Shown: positions 16,747 to 26,436 of the stretch, in pieces | Position numbering within the stretch: position 1 is the stretch's first letter | Layout: each line of letters starts with the position of its first letter | NCBI GenBank assembly: GCA_003450815.1 | Contig: DMES01000002.1 | Coordinates: 14,769 to 78,768, forward strand | Source: Elusimicrobiota bacterium | GTDB taxonomy: Bacteria; Elusimicrobiota; Elusimicrobia; Elusimicrobiales; UBA9959 | Length of the DNA: 64,000 bases | Direction: 5' to 3' | The notes under the pieces: generated by a model | The model's input: the letters and a program-made list of their open reading frames with translations, nothing else | What the model was told of the DNA's origin: nothing | Databases searched by the model: none | Position numbers and translations under genes: made by a program

Positions 16747-17520
16747 ATGAAAAACAAATTCATTGGTTTTCGCAGTAAAGCGGCCGGCCGGATCAATATA
16801 AAGCTGGGCAAGGCCGGATTTACCGTAATAAACCTGACAGAACCTCTGAGGGAGAATGTTGAGGTTTTCCCCGGGGACCCTAAGCCGCAGAAAAAAGTGT
16901 TTTGTTCGTTCGAGAAAGACAATTGCCGGCATAACATATACCTGGTGGGTGATCATAACCACCATCCGCACGGGGACGCGCCCAATCATCAAAATCTCCG
17001 GTGTAAAAAAATGGGTTTTGAGTTCTGGGGCCTGGATTTTGTGTTTAACAAAGCCTGCCTGATAGATCTATCAGGTTCGGAAGGTTCCGTTAAGTCCTAC
17101 GGAGTAACATATTTAAAAAAAATAACAGACGCGCATCTCAGCCCTTATCTGGCCCGAATAGGGAAAAGCGGAGCTTTGATACTGAGGACCGGTTATGACA
17201 GGTGGCTGGAATCAAATAAAAAACATCTCCCGGGCGGTATCCCGTATCTGGACAAAAGCGCGGTTGACCTGATTTCCAAATTCAAGAAACTTAAGGTTAT
17301 AGGGATAGATAGCCTGACGATAGATGGAACGGGAAAAAATTACGCGCACAGAAAACTTAAAGATAAGTTTATAGTGGAAAGCCTTGTCAACCTGTACGGT
17401 ATTCCCGCAAAAGCCAGGTCAGGGTTTTATCTGCAGACAAGCCCGATAGCTATAGTGGGAGCCACGGGCGGGCCTGTTCTGGCATATGCCTATATACCGA
17501 AGGCAGGGTATAGGGGCTAG
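16747..17520 (+). CDS. Cyclase-family (kynurenine-formamidase-like) metal-dependent hydrolase
   Basis: The 257-residue protein carries the cyclase metal motif in variant form, DHNHHPHGDAPNH (the family norm is HxGTHxDxPxH), and begins its core with VINLTEPLRENVEVFPGD, as family members do. Known members hydrolyse N-formylkynurenine or act on isatin and polyketide rings. The usual GTH is HGD here, so activity may differ. The start at 16747 is preferred because the upstream in-frame codons lie in a palindromic repeat. It sits between the B12 radical SAM gene and the dehydrogenase gene, and a lactone or amide hydrolysis step is conceivable. Confidence 0.75.
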   Translation: MKNKFIGFRSKAAGRINIKLGKAGFTVINLTEPLRENVEVFPGDPKPQKKVFCSFEKDNCRHNIYLVGDHNHHPHGDAPNHQNLRCKKMGFEFWGLDFVFNKACLIDLSGSEGSVKSYGVTYLKKITDAHLSPYLARIGKSGALILRTGYDRWLESNKKHLPGGIPYLDKSAVDLISKFKKLKVIGIDSLTIDGTGKNYAHRKLKDKFIVESLVNLYGIPAKARSGFYLQTSPIAIVGATGGPVLAYAYIPKAGYRG

Positions 17521-17549
17521 CGGATAGGGGTTAGAGCAGAGAAAATGCT

Positions 17550-18473
17550 ATGACAAAAGTTAATATCGGATTTATCGGGCTTGGGAAAATGGGCGGGCTT
17601 GTCGCGCGAAGGCTTGCCGGAGCCGGATACAAACTGTTCGTGCATGACCGTATCCACGCTAACATGCTGGCGATATCCCGGAAAGGCGCGAACGCCTGCC
17701 GCTCGCCTGAAGAACTGGCTTATGCCCTGTCCGCGCCCCGCGTAATAATGCTGTGCATCCCGGCGGGTGCCGCCATTGATGAGCTTATACGGCAAGTGTC
17801 CCCTGTTTTGACTAAAGGGGATATCCTGGCGGATCTGGGTAACTCTTTCTACCACGACAGCGTTAAAAGGGCCGGCGCGTTAAGAAAGCGCGGGGTTCAT
17901 TTTATAGATGTCGGCATGAGCGGTGGGGTGACTGGGGCGCGGAACGGCGCCTGTCTGATGATAGGCGGAGTAAAAAGACAGGCTGTCAAACTGGATGGTA
18001 TTTTCAAAGCTATTTCTAAAAACGGCTCTTATAAATATTTCAGCCGCCCCGGTGCAGGACACCTGATCAAAGGATTTCATAATTTGATCGAATACGGATA
18101 TCTGCAGTCATTGGCCGAAGGTCTGGAAAGTCTTTACAGGATCTCAGTGAAGGGGAAAATGAAGCTGGACCTGGCGGAGGTTTGCGATATATGGTCGCGC
18201 GGGAGCATAATCGAATCCCGGCTGGTCTTCGACGCGAAAACCGCGCTTAGACTGAATCCGGGCCTGAAAGGGATATCCGGTTCCGTGAACGGGCAGACGC
18301 TCTCCGAGATGCGGAGACTTATTCGCGTAGCGTCCGCTTCAGGGGTCAGGAACTATTCCGGAGCGGCCGCCGTAAGAGCCAGGCTGCGATCGCGCAGTAA
18401 GCCCACATATTCCGGAAAGCTGATAAACGCCATAAGAAATGTTTTCGGAGGCCACAGCGAATGGAAGAAGTAG
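17550..18473 (+). CDS. 6-Phosphogluconate-dehydrogenase-like NAD(P)-dependent oxidoreductase
   Basis: The 307-residue protein starts IGFIGLGKMGG (Rossmann motif, residues 6-16). It has DVGMSGGVTGARNG near 128-141, matching the substrate motif of short-form 6-phosphogluconate dehydrogenases, and HLIKGFHNLIEYGY with the catalytic Lys. WSRGSIIESR follows, as in Gnd. This points to oxidative decarboxylation of an aldonate phosphate. The next gene is an FGGY kinase overlapping by 13 bases, so a kinase-dehydrogenase pair acting on gluconate or a related aldonate is likely. Confidence 0.82.
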   Translation: MTKVNIGFIGLGKMGGLVARRLAGAGYKLFVHDRIHANMLAISRKGANACRSPEELAYALSAPRVIMLCIPAGAAIDELIRQVSPVLTKGDILADLGNSFYHDSVKRAGALRKRGVHFIDVGMSGGVTGARNGACLMIGGVKRQAVKLDGIFKAISKNGSYKYFSRPGAGHLIKGFHNLIEYGYLQSLAEGLESLYRISVKGKMKLDLAEVCDIWSRGSIIESRLVFDAKTALRLNPGLKGISGSVNGQTLSEMRRLIRVASASGVRNYSGAAAVRARLRSRSKPTYSGKLINAIRNVFGGHSEWKK

Positions 18474-19894
18474 CGGCCGGACTTGATATAGGCACCTCCT
18501 CCATAAAACTGGTCCTGCGGGGCCGGAAAGGGGTAGTCTATTCGGCTATAAAGCGGCATTCAGGCCCGGCTGATAAAAGGGAGCTTCCTCCCGGTCTGCT
18601 GCTGTCGGATGTGTTTCGCATGCTGCGGTCCGCGGCCGTAGAGAATAAAAATTTTAAGATCAAAGCCATAGGCCTTAGCGCGCTTTATCCAAGTCTTATA
18701 GTTTTAGACGCACAAGGAAAACCCCTTACCCGGATAATGACCTGGCTGGATGAAAAAGGTGGGGAAGCGGCCGGGAAATTCCGCAAGGGCGCTCTCGCCG
18801 CTTCCTTGCACAAAAGGACGGGCTGTCCGGCCCATGGATCCTATCCGCTCTGGAAACTTATCTGGCTCAGAAAGAACAAGCCGGAGATATTCCGGCCAGC
18901 GGCTAAATTTCTTTCACTGCCGGATTATCTTGTATACAGGCTGACGGGAAAATATGCGGTTTCCCGGGCTATCGCTTCCACCACCGGGCTTTTTAATATC
19001 AGAACGCTCGAATGGGATAAAAAAGCGTTGGCGTTGGCCGGAATATCCGCCGCGCAGCTCCCTGAATGTTTCAGCATATATCATCTCGAGCCCATACTTC
19101 AGGGGCCGCGTTTTGAAACCGGGCTGCCTCCGGACGCTGTTGTAGTCCTTGGGGCGGGTGACGGGCACTTGTGCAATATCGGCGCGGGTTGTGCCGATGG
19201 AAAGGTCTGCTCCACCGTAGGCGCAAGTTCCGCTGTCAGGGTTATCGGGCCTCTCAAAGGCTATAATCCTTCGGTGTGGCGGTATTACCTCTACGGCGAT
19301 AAATATGTTTCCGGTATCGCGGCTAACGCCGGGTTAAGCACGCTGGAATGGTTCGTGAAGGATATCCTGCGGGAAAAGTCTGAGCGCCTGCCCCGCCTTA
19401 TCTCTGGTCTTGACCCCGCTCTCACGACCGGAATTGTATTTCTGCCTTTTTTAGACGGAGAAAGAGGTCCCGGATATAATCAGGGAATGTCCGCGGCTTT
19501 CATGGGGCTCAGGTCCTCCGACGGGAGCAGGGAAATGTTCAAGGCCGTGCTTGAGGGGCTATTCTTCAGCCTCTACCACTGCCTGGAGGTTTTATTCGGC
19601 AACACCCGCAAACCGGCGGAAATAACGGCTACAGGCGGATACGCGCGATTCCCTGGATTGCTCCAGCTGCAGGCGGATATTTTCGGCATGCGTGTAAAGG
19701 CTATAGATTCGGACGAGGCTTCCGCGGACGGATCGGCCAAGGTGGCGTTAACGGCGCTTGGCACGATCTCGTCCCCTTTGGCGATCAAGCCGGGGATACG
19801 GAAAATATACTTCCCCGACAGCCGCAGGCAATTGGAGTATAAGGTGAAGTACGCCGCATACAGAAAATTTTACGAAATGCAGGCTGATAAATGA
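18461..19894 (+). CDS. FGGY-family carbohydrate kinase (gluconate/xylulose-kinase-like)
   Basis: The 477-residue protein has the phosphate-binding start GLDIGTSSIKLVL (residues 7-19) and a second ATP-domain segment GAGDGHLCNIGAGC near 230. It also has LEGLFFSLY and ITATGGYARFPGLLQLQADIFG near 365-410, the FGGY signature zone. These kinases phosphorylate ketoses, polyols or aldonates. Pairing with the dehydrogenase just upstream suggests an aldonate. It overlaps the preceding gene by 13 bases and the following gene by ATGA. Confidence 0.85.
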   Translation: MEEVAAGLDIGTSSIKLVLRGRKGVVYSAIKRHSGPADKRELPPGLLLSDVFRMLRSAAVENKNFKIKAIGLSALYPSLIVLDAQGKPLTRIMTWLDEKGGEAAGKFRKGALAASLHKRTGCPAHGSYPLWKLIWLRKNKPEIFRPAAKFLSLPDYLVYRLTGKYAVSRAIASTTGLFNIRTLEWDKKALALAGISAAQLPECFSIYHLEPILQGPRFETGLPPDAVVVLGAGDGHLCNIGAGCADGKVCSTVGASSAVRVIGPLKGYNPSVWRYYLYGDKYVSGIAANAGLSTLEWFVKDILREKSERLPRLISGLDPALTTGIVFLPFLDGERGPGYNQGMSAAFMGLRSSDGSREMFKAVLEGLFFSLYHCLEVLFGNTRKPAEITATGGYARFPGLLQLQADIFGMRVKAIDSDEASADGSAKVALTALGTISSPLAIKPGIRKIYFPDSRRQLEYKVKYAAYRKFYEMQADK

Positions 19895-21003
19895 CCCCCG
19901 ATCAGAAACCCGCTGAAACCGGCGTTCCGCTGGTCAGTATTGTCGTGCCGGTGTATAACGCCGAAGCGACCCTTGAGCAGTGCGTTGAAAGTGTGCTTTC
20001 ACAGACATACCGAAACACGGAACTGATACTTGTGGACGACGGTTCCACGGATGCCGGCGGTGACATATCCGAAGGCTATGGCCGGCGCTACGATAGGATA
20101 AAATCTTTTCATTGCGGTAACGGGGGGCCGTCCGCCGCCAGGAATTACGGCATAAATAAAGCGAACGGTGAATTGTTGTTTTTTCTGGATGCCGACGACT
20201 ATCTGCCCGCTCACGCTATAAGTTCCCTTGTCGAGAATTATTCCCGGTGCGGCGCGGACATGGTGGTGGGAGATTTTCAGCATGTATCAGCCGGCGGGCA
20301 GGCGGCCGGCGGCGGAGGGGCCTTTGCGGAGAGCCGGTTGATGCAAAAACCTGAAATTGTGGATTACGCTTTCGCCTATCTGCGTAAGCCTAACCGGGCT
20401 ATTCTATTCGCCTATTCGTGGGGCCGCTTATTTAAAACAAGCATAATCCGCGGCTGCAATATCCTGTTTAATCCGGAACTGCATACCTTCGAGGATGTGG
20501 CGTTTAATTTTGACTATCTAAAACACGCGCGGACGGTGTCGTTCGTGAAGCAGGTAGCGTATGAGCACCGGATCTGCGAAAATTATTCTTCGGCCACTAT
20601 GACGGTGTCCGGCGATCCTAAAAAAATGTTCGGCTATAGGAGCGCGCTTAAAAACATACGCGGGTTCCTTGAAGAAGCCTGTGCGAACCCTGAAATAAGT
20701 GAGGCGGTAGGGCACGCGAATGTTTTCCTGACCATCATTCAGCTTGTCCGTATCTGCGGCCAGATAAACGCGTCCAACAAAAAAGAGCTCTATGGGCTGG
20801 TCAGGGAGGTTATCTCTGATCCCGGCTTGAGGAGAGATCTGCTGTTTTATCGCCCGTCAAACAGGGACAGCCGGCTTATCCCGCTGCTCATAAGACTAAG
20901 GCTGGCGCCGCTTGTCGTGGCGGTTTGCCGGCATAAGGCGGCTAAAAGATATGGAAGAGGGTTTGCCGCAAACCCGTGTAATTTTTTTCTGGGAGGCGTT
21001 TAA
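19891..21003 (+). CDS. GT2 glycosyltransferase
   Basis: The 370-residue inverting GT-A glycosyltransferase starts SIVVPVYNAEATLEQCVES, has LVDDGSTDAGG near residue 50 and the DxD-type FLDADDY near 100. The C-terminal half is unrelated to known accessory domains I can name. It overlaps the FGGY kinase gene (ATGA) and the next gene (TAATG), so it probably transfers the sugar made by this operon. Confidence 0.87.
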   Translation: MTPDQKPAETGVPLVSIVVPVYNAEATLEQCVESVLSQTYRNTELILVDDGSTDAGGDISEGYGRRYDRIKSFHCGNGGPSAARNYGINKANGELLFFLDADDYLPAHAISSLVENYSRCGADMVVGDFQHVSAGGQAAGGGGAFAESRLMQKPEIVDYAFAYLRKPNRAILFAYSWGRLFKTSIIRGCNILFNPELHTFEDVAFNFDYLKHARTVSFVKQVAYEHRICENYSSATMTVSGDPKKMFGYRSALKNIRGFLEEACANPEISEAVGHANVFLTIIQLVRICGQINASNKKELYGLVREVISDPGLRRDLLFYRPSNRDSRLIPLLIRLRLAPLVVAVCRHKAAKRYGRGFAANPCNFFLGGV

Positions 21004-22244
21004 TGCCGCGTGCCGTGAAGTTTAACGCCGGAGAGGCAGTGGAAAAGCTGAAAGATGGATCGGTCCCTGTAATAATATTCGGAGCCGGGGTTGTGGGCGA
21101 AGCTTTATTTTATGCCTGTGCCGGCGCCGGTATTGCGGTGGAATGTTTTTGCGATAACAACGCGAACAAAACCCGCGCGCTTTTTTGCGGCGTTAGGGTA
21201 ATTCATGTTTCTGAACTGAAAAAAAATTATAAAGATGCCGCTTTCCTGATTTCCGCCGCGGACATAAAAGATGTGGTGGACCAGCTTTGTTCGTTGGGAT
21301 ATTCCAAATGGCATGCGGGAGCGATATTGCTGCGCGATTTTAATCCGGCCGTGCACCGGTTCAGCGCTCCTTATGAATTTGTTGAGTACGCTGTGGGTAC
21401 GGCCCTTTTGTGCCAGGACAGCTTTCTGCTCCCTGATAAGATCTTTCTGCGCAGCGTGGACATAATAGTTACGGAGAGGTGTTCCCTGAAATGCAGGGAT
21501 TGTTCCAACCTCATGCAGTATTATAAGAAACCGGAAAATATCGCTATTGAAGAGGTTTTTCGGGATATTAATGCTCTTTGTGCCGTTGTAGATGAAATTA
21601 ATGAATTCAGGGTTATAGGCGGAGAGCCTTTTATGAATCGCGACTTCCATTTAACGGTCAAGTGTCTGATCGATGAACCGAAGGTTAAAAAAGTGGTAAT
21701 CTATACCAACGGGACGGTCGTCCCCGCTGAGGAACAGCTGGAGTGTTTAAAGAGCGGCAAGGTTCTGGTTATTATTACTGATTACGGTAGGCTCTCAAAA
21801 AAGCTGGAACAGCTTAAAGCGGCGCTTTCAGATAAAAAAATAGCTTTTTACGTTCCGAAAGCGGGGGGGTGGAGCGATTGCGCCAGGATAGCCAGGCATA
21901 ACAGGACCGCGTCCGGTCAAAAGGAAGTTCTTAAAAAATGCTGCGCCAAAAATACTTTCACGCTGTCCGGTGGGCGGCTTTTCAGATGCCCGTTTTCGGC
22001 AAATGCTTACAGGCTGGGAGCGGTTCCGGATAATGCCGGCGACTATGTGGAGCTTATCGGAGAGCAAGGTCCCGACAGTGTCAGGAAGAAGATAAAGAAG
22101 CTTCTTTTTGAAAGTGAATTACTGGAGATCTGCGATTACTGTAACGGCAGGCCGTTCGGCGCTCCCGAGATCCAGCCGGCGGTACAGGTGAGCGCTCCAT
22201 TGGACTACGAGAACATCCGGCCGTCCGGACAGGAGAAAATATAA
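21003..22244 (+). CDS. Rossmann-like domain fused to a radical SAM/SPASM-like protein
   Basis: The protein has 413 residues. Residues 1-100 form a nucleotide-binding-like fold (VPVIIFGAGVVGEALFYAC, then CDNNANK), of the kind attached to some glycosyltransferases and methyltransferases. The radical SAM motif CSLKCRDC follows at C160, C164 and C167, with GGEPFMN. Further cysteines (CCAKN, CPFSAN, CDYCNG) suggest auxiliary iron-sulfur clusters. The partner could be a sugar or a peptide. It is coupled by TAATG on both sides. Confidence 0.82.
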   Translation: MPRAVKFNAGEAVEKLKDGSVPVIIFGAGVVGEALFYACAGAGIAVECFCDNNANKTRALFCGVRVIHVSELKKNYKDAAFLISAADIKDVVDQLCSLGYSKWHAGAILLRDFNPAVHRFSAPYEFVEYAVGTALLCQDSFLLPDKIFLRSVDIIVTERCSLKCRDCSNLMQYYKKPENIAIEEVFRDINALCAVVDEINEFRVIGGEPFMNRDFHLTVKCLIDEPKVKKVVIYTNGTVVPAEEQLECLKSGKVLVIITDYGRLSKKLEQLKAALSDKKIAFYVPKAGGWSDCARIARHNRTASGQKEVLKKCCAKNTFTLSGGRLFRCPFSANAYRLGAVPDNAGDYVELIGEQGPDSVRKKIKKLLFESELLEICDYCNGRPFGAPEIQPAVQVSAPLDYENIRPSGQEKI

Positions 22245-23326
22245 TGCCGGCTAATTATGAAAATCTGAAAGCGAACGAGCGGGAAAACCGCGATCTTCTC
22301 AAAAAGAATAAGCCGTATGTCTATGAAAAAATGATGCGGTACGGCGAAAAGGTAAAAAACGGGGAAAGCATAGCCATCCTTCAGTTCCAGTACGATTACA
22401 CCTGCAATTTCCAGTGCCGGCATTGCTGCATCACCAGACTGCGCGGAAAAAAAGAAGACAGGGTTTTTACCATTAAGGACGTAGGGGAGCTGTCCCGCCA
22501 AGCCGATGAAATGGGGCTTGCGCAGATAGTCATTACCGGAGGTGAGCCCCTCGTATTCCCTGATTTTGACGATATCGTTCGAGCCATAGACCCCCAAAAA
22601 TTTTACATAGTTTCAGATACAAACGGCTGGTTCCTGGATGAGAAAAAGGCGAAACACCTTAAGAGCATCGGCGTTGATAAGATCCAGCTTAGTCTTGACA
22701 GCCTTTCGGCGCCGGAACACGACGATTTCAGGCGCAAAAAAGGGTCGCACGAGCGGGCTTTAAGGGCTATTGACGCCTCTTTGAAAGCCGGTCTCAACAT
22801 AATTCTGGCCACCGTTGTGACAAAGCAGCGGATCGGGTCCATGGAATTTGTCGATTTCCTTGAATTCGCAAAGAGTAAAGGCGTGGGAGTGTTCGTTACT
22901 TACGCCAAGCCGGTCGGCGAGTGGGAGGGCAAGCTGGATATGCTTGTCACCAAAGAGGATATGTCCCGCATGCGCGAACTTGAGAAAAAATACAATGTAT
23001 TCACCCACCTCACTCCCGCTTACGGGCTCAACCTGGGCTGCATTGCGGTAAAAAGGATGGTGTCCATCACGAAATACGGCGATATTATGCCCTGCCCGTA
23101 CATACATGTTTCTCTGGGCAACTTTTTTGAGGAGCCTTTGAAAGATATTATTCAAAGAGGGATGAACATCAAATGTTTCGGCAGGCATGTGGATACCTGT
23201 CTGATCGCGGAAGACCGGGAATTTATTGAAGAGTATGAGGTTAAAAAAATATACGGCAAACGGCTTCCGGTGCGGTGTGAAGAGGTTTTTACGGAAAAAG
23301 ATCTTATTGATCCGACTAAGCGGTAA
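22244..23326 (+). CDS. Radical SAM/SPASM-like protein
   Basis: The 360-residue protein has CNFQCRHCC with C54, C58 and C61. It then has ITGGEPLVFPDFDDI near 95, LSLDSLS near 150 and a C-terminal cysteine set (GCIAVKRM, MPCPYIH, CFGRHVDTC) that fits an auxiliary SPASM-type cluster region. SPASM proteins often modify peptides, but members in sugar operons exist. Two consecutive radical SAM genes with TAATG coupling suggest they act on the same compound. Confidence 0.85.
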   Translation: MPANYENLKANERENRDLLKKNKPYVYEKMMRYGEKVKNGESIAILQFQYDYTCNFQCRHCCITRLRGKKEDRVFTIKDVGELSRQADEMGLAQIVITGGEPLVFPDFDDIVRAIDPQKFYIVSDTNGWFLDEKKAKHLKSIGVDKIQLSLDSLSAPEHDDFRRKKGSHERALRAIDASLKAGLNIILATVVTKQRIGSMEFVDFLEFAKSKGVGVFVTYAKPVGEWEGKLDMLVTKEDMSRMRELEKKYNVFTHLTPAYGLNLGCIAVKRMVSITKYGDIMPCPYIHVSLGNFFEEPLKDIIQRGMNIKCFGRHVDTCLIAEDREFIEEYEVKKIYGKRLPVRCEEVFTEKDLIDPTKR

Positions 23327-23344
23327 TGACGGAGGGAGCGAAGA

Positions 23345-24274
23345 ATGAAACTGATAAGCATAGTCACCCATTGTTTTAATGAAGAGGGGAATGTCGGGCC
23401 GCTTTACACGCGGGTCAGGGAAATATTCCAGAAACTTGGAACTTACAGGTATGAGCATATCTTCATCGACAACGCTTCAACGGATGGGACGCAGGCGGCG
23501 CTTAAAAAACTGGCCGCTTCCGACTCGAATGTGAAGGTTATACTCAATACCAGAAACTTCGGAGTTGTGCGTTCCGCCTATCATGGTTTCCTGCAGGCTG
23601 GCGGCGATGCGGTGATCCCCATTGCCGCTGATTTACAGGACCCGCCGGAACTGATAAACGATTTTTTGCGGGAATGGAAAAAAGGTTCCCTGGTGGTTTT
23701 GGGGATAAAAAACCGCAGCGAAGAGCCCGGTTTAATGTTTGCCGTGCGCAAGCTTTACTATAAGATCATAGGCAGTCTGGCTGAAATTAAGATCAACCAG
23801 AATAGCACCGGTTTCGGCCTTTACGACCGGAAAACCCTTGTGGAACTAAAAAAATGGGAGGACCCCTATCCCTTTTTCAGGGGTCTTGTGTCCGAATTGG
23901 GTTTTGAGCCGGCGAAAGTGGAGTATTCTCAGCCGGTAAGAAAGAGGGGTGTTTCCACAAATAATTTTTACACGCTGTATGATATGGGTGTGCATGGGCT
24001 GATCAGCCATTCCAAGGTGCCGCTCCGCCTGGCGATCTTTATCGGATTTTTTCTCGCTATAGTAAATCTTATCGTGGCGCTGGGGTACTTTGTTTATAAA
24101 TTGCTTTATTGGAACAGCTTTTCAATGGGTATCGCGCCGGCGGTCATAGGCCTGTTTTTCTTTTCTTCGGTCCAGCTCATTTTTCTGGGCATACTGGGGG
24201 AATATATAGCCGCCATATACACGCAAACCCGAAAGCGGCCTTTAGTGATAGAAAAAGAGAGGATAAACTTCTGA
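23345..24274 (+). CDS. GT2 polyprenyl-phosphate glycosyltransferase with two C-terminal membrane segments (GtrB/ArnC-like)
   Basis: The 309-residue protein starts LISIVTHCFNEEGNVGPLY, then FIDNASTDGT and AADLQDPPELI, as in DPM1/GtrB/ArnC enzymes. Two hydrophobic helices lie near 228-255 and 262-290. Such enzymes load a sugar onto undecaprenyl phosphate. The GtrA-type gene that overlaps it would flip that lipid-linked sugar. A GGAGGGAG site precedes the ATG. Confidence 0.88.
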   Translation: MKLISIVTHCFNEEGNVGPLYTRVREIFQKLGTYRYEHIFIDNASTDGTQAALKKLAASDSNVKVILNTRNFGVVRSAYHGFLQAGGDAVIPIAADLQDPPELINDFLREWKKGSLVVLGIKNRSEEPGLMFAVRKLYYKIIGSLAEIKINQNSTGFGLYDRKTLVELKKWEDPYPFFRGLVSELGFEPAKVEYSQPVRKRGVSTNNFYTLYDMGVHGLISHSKVPLRLAIFIGFFLAIVNLIVALGYFVYKLLYWNSFSMGIAPAVIGLFFFSSVQLIFLGILGEYIAAIYTQTRKRPLVIEKERINF

Positions 24275-24696
24275 ACAGGATTTTAGACTGTTCACGCAAG
24301 GTAAGGTTCCTTATTGTGGGCGTCTGGAACACGTTTTTCGGCTATGGCGTATTCTTTGTTATGGATACAGTTTTAGCCGCTTTGTTCCCTTCCCGACGGC
24401 TGGCCTATATGTCCGCCATTGTGGCGTCCAATATTATTGCCGTGTTAAACGCTTATATACTGCACCGGCGAATAACTTTCAGGTCCGCTTCCAAAGGGCG
24501 GCTGAAGTTGATGGAGTTTTTTAGATTCTGCGCCACTTACGCTTTTACAATGGGTTTGAGTATAGGTTTGATGCCGGTATTTGTGGAGCTGTTGCGCTTT
24601 TCTCCGAAGTCCGCTGGCTTGCTGGTTACCCTGCTGTGCGCTTTACTCAGCTATTTCAGCCATGCCAGATTTTCCTTCAAAGAGCCCATATCCTGA
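24271..24696 (+). CDS. GtrA-family membrane protein
   Basis: About 141 residues with four hydrophobic segments (FLIVGVWNTFFGYGVFF, an AIVASNIIAVLNAY region, a TYAFTMGLSIGL region and LLVTLLCALLSYFSHARF). GtrA proteins are thought to flip undecaprenyl-phosphate-sugar. No ATG fits. I propose the CTG at 24271, overlapping the stop of the previous gene (CTGA), with AGAGAGG seven or eight bases upstream. The alternative ATG at 24109 would overlap by 166 bases. The start is uncertain, the family is clear. Confidence 0.8.
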   Translation: MNRILDCSRKVRFLIVGVWNTFFGYGVFFVMDTVLAALFPSRRLAYMSAIVASNIIAVLNAYILHRRITFRSASKGRLKLMEFFRFCATYAFTMGLSIGLMPVFVELLRFSPKSAGLLVTLLCALLSYFSHARFSFKEPIS

Positions 24697-24837
24697 AAAA
24701 AAACCAAAGAATTTGAGCGGCTGTTTAGTTGTTCCTCACTCACAGAGCACCTGTATGCCCGTTTTTCGCCTCGCATTTATCTCAAATCCAAGCCTCCAGC
24801 GCGGGCTTTATTAATGCAGGCCTCAGTAATGGTAAAA

Positions 24838-24843
24838 TATAAT
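24838..24843 (+). promoter_or_regulatory. Candidate -10 box upstream of the RmlC-like gene
   Basis: TATAAT lies 43 bases before the ATG at 24887 in a 190-base gap after the long operon. No good -35 box is seen at 16-18 bases. Nothing else is recognised in this gap. Confidence 0.4.
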
Positions 24844-24886
24844 CAGGGCGCGAAGCGGTTCCAGTTGCAACCATTCGGGTATATAA

Positions 24887-25423
24887 ATGCGCATAATAAA
24901 TACGGGCTTAACAAGCGTTCATATAATAGAGCCTACTACGCATAAGGACCTGCGCGGATCTTTTGCCAAATTTTTTAATAGCCGGGAATTCGGGGAAGCC
25001 GGTCTTGAGCGCGATTTCAGAGAAAGTTATTACTCAGTATCGGCTAAAAATGTAATAAGGGGAATGCATTTCCAGGTCCCTCCGGCTGATCATTCCAAGC
25101 TGGTTTATGTTCCGCATGGCGCCATTCTGGATGTCGTTCTGGATATCCGTAAAAAATCAAAAACTTACGGCAAATTCATTGAAACCGAACTTTCCGGAAA
25201 AAACAGCAGGGTAATATATATCCCGAAAGGCTGTGCCCACGGCTTTTTGTCCCTGGAAGACGGTTCTGTATGCGTCTATATGCAGACCAGCGTTTATTCA
25301 GCTGCCAATGACTGCGGTATTAAATGGGATTCTTTCGGTATGGACTGGCCGTGCTCTAATCCAGGTCTTTCGGACAGGGACAGGTCTTTTTTGCCGCTTT
25401 GTGAATATACATCCCCGTTTTAG
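24887..25423 (+). CDS. dTDP-4-dehydrorhamnose-3,5-epimerase-like (RmlC-family) sugar epimerase
   Basis: The 178-residue cupin has HKDLRGSFAKFF, RGMHFQVPP, PHGAILDVVLDIR and PKGCAHGFLSLED in family order. No dTDP-glucose genes are in the window, so a CDP-4-keto sugar (as for AscE-type epimerases) or a GDP-4-keto sugar is a more likely substrate than dTDP-rhamnose precursors. It lies 12 bases before the fcl-like gene. Confidence 0.85.
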   Translation: MRIINTGLTSVHIIEPTTHKDLRGSFAKFFNSREFGEAGLERDFRESYYSVSAKNVIRGMHFQVPPADHSKLVYVPHGAILDVVLDIRKKSKTYGKFIETELSGKNSRVIYIPKGCAHGFLSLEDGSVCVYMQTSVYSAANDCGIKWDSFGMDWPCSNPGLSDRDRSFLPLCEYTSPF

Positions 25424-25426
25424 TGA

Positions 25427-26392
<966 letters not shown>

Positions 26393-26436
26393 TTATGCAA
26401 CAAATGTTATGTTGGAGATCATTGTTCCAAAAGTAG

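Noticed and set aside
24887..25423. Evidence for dTDP-rhamnose synthesis
   Set aside because: Only RmlC- and RmlD-like proteins are present. RmlA and RmlB are missing, and these proteins fit the CDP-, GDP- or UDP-sugar routes better.
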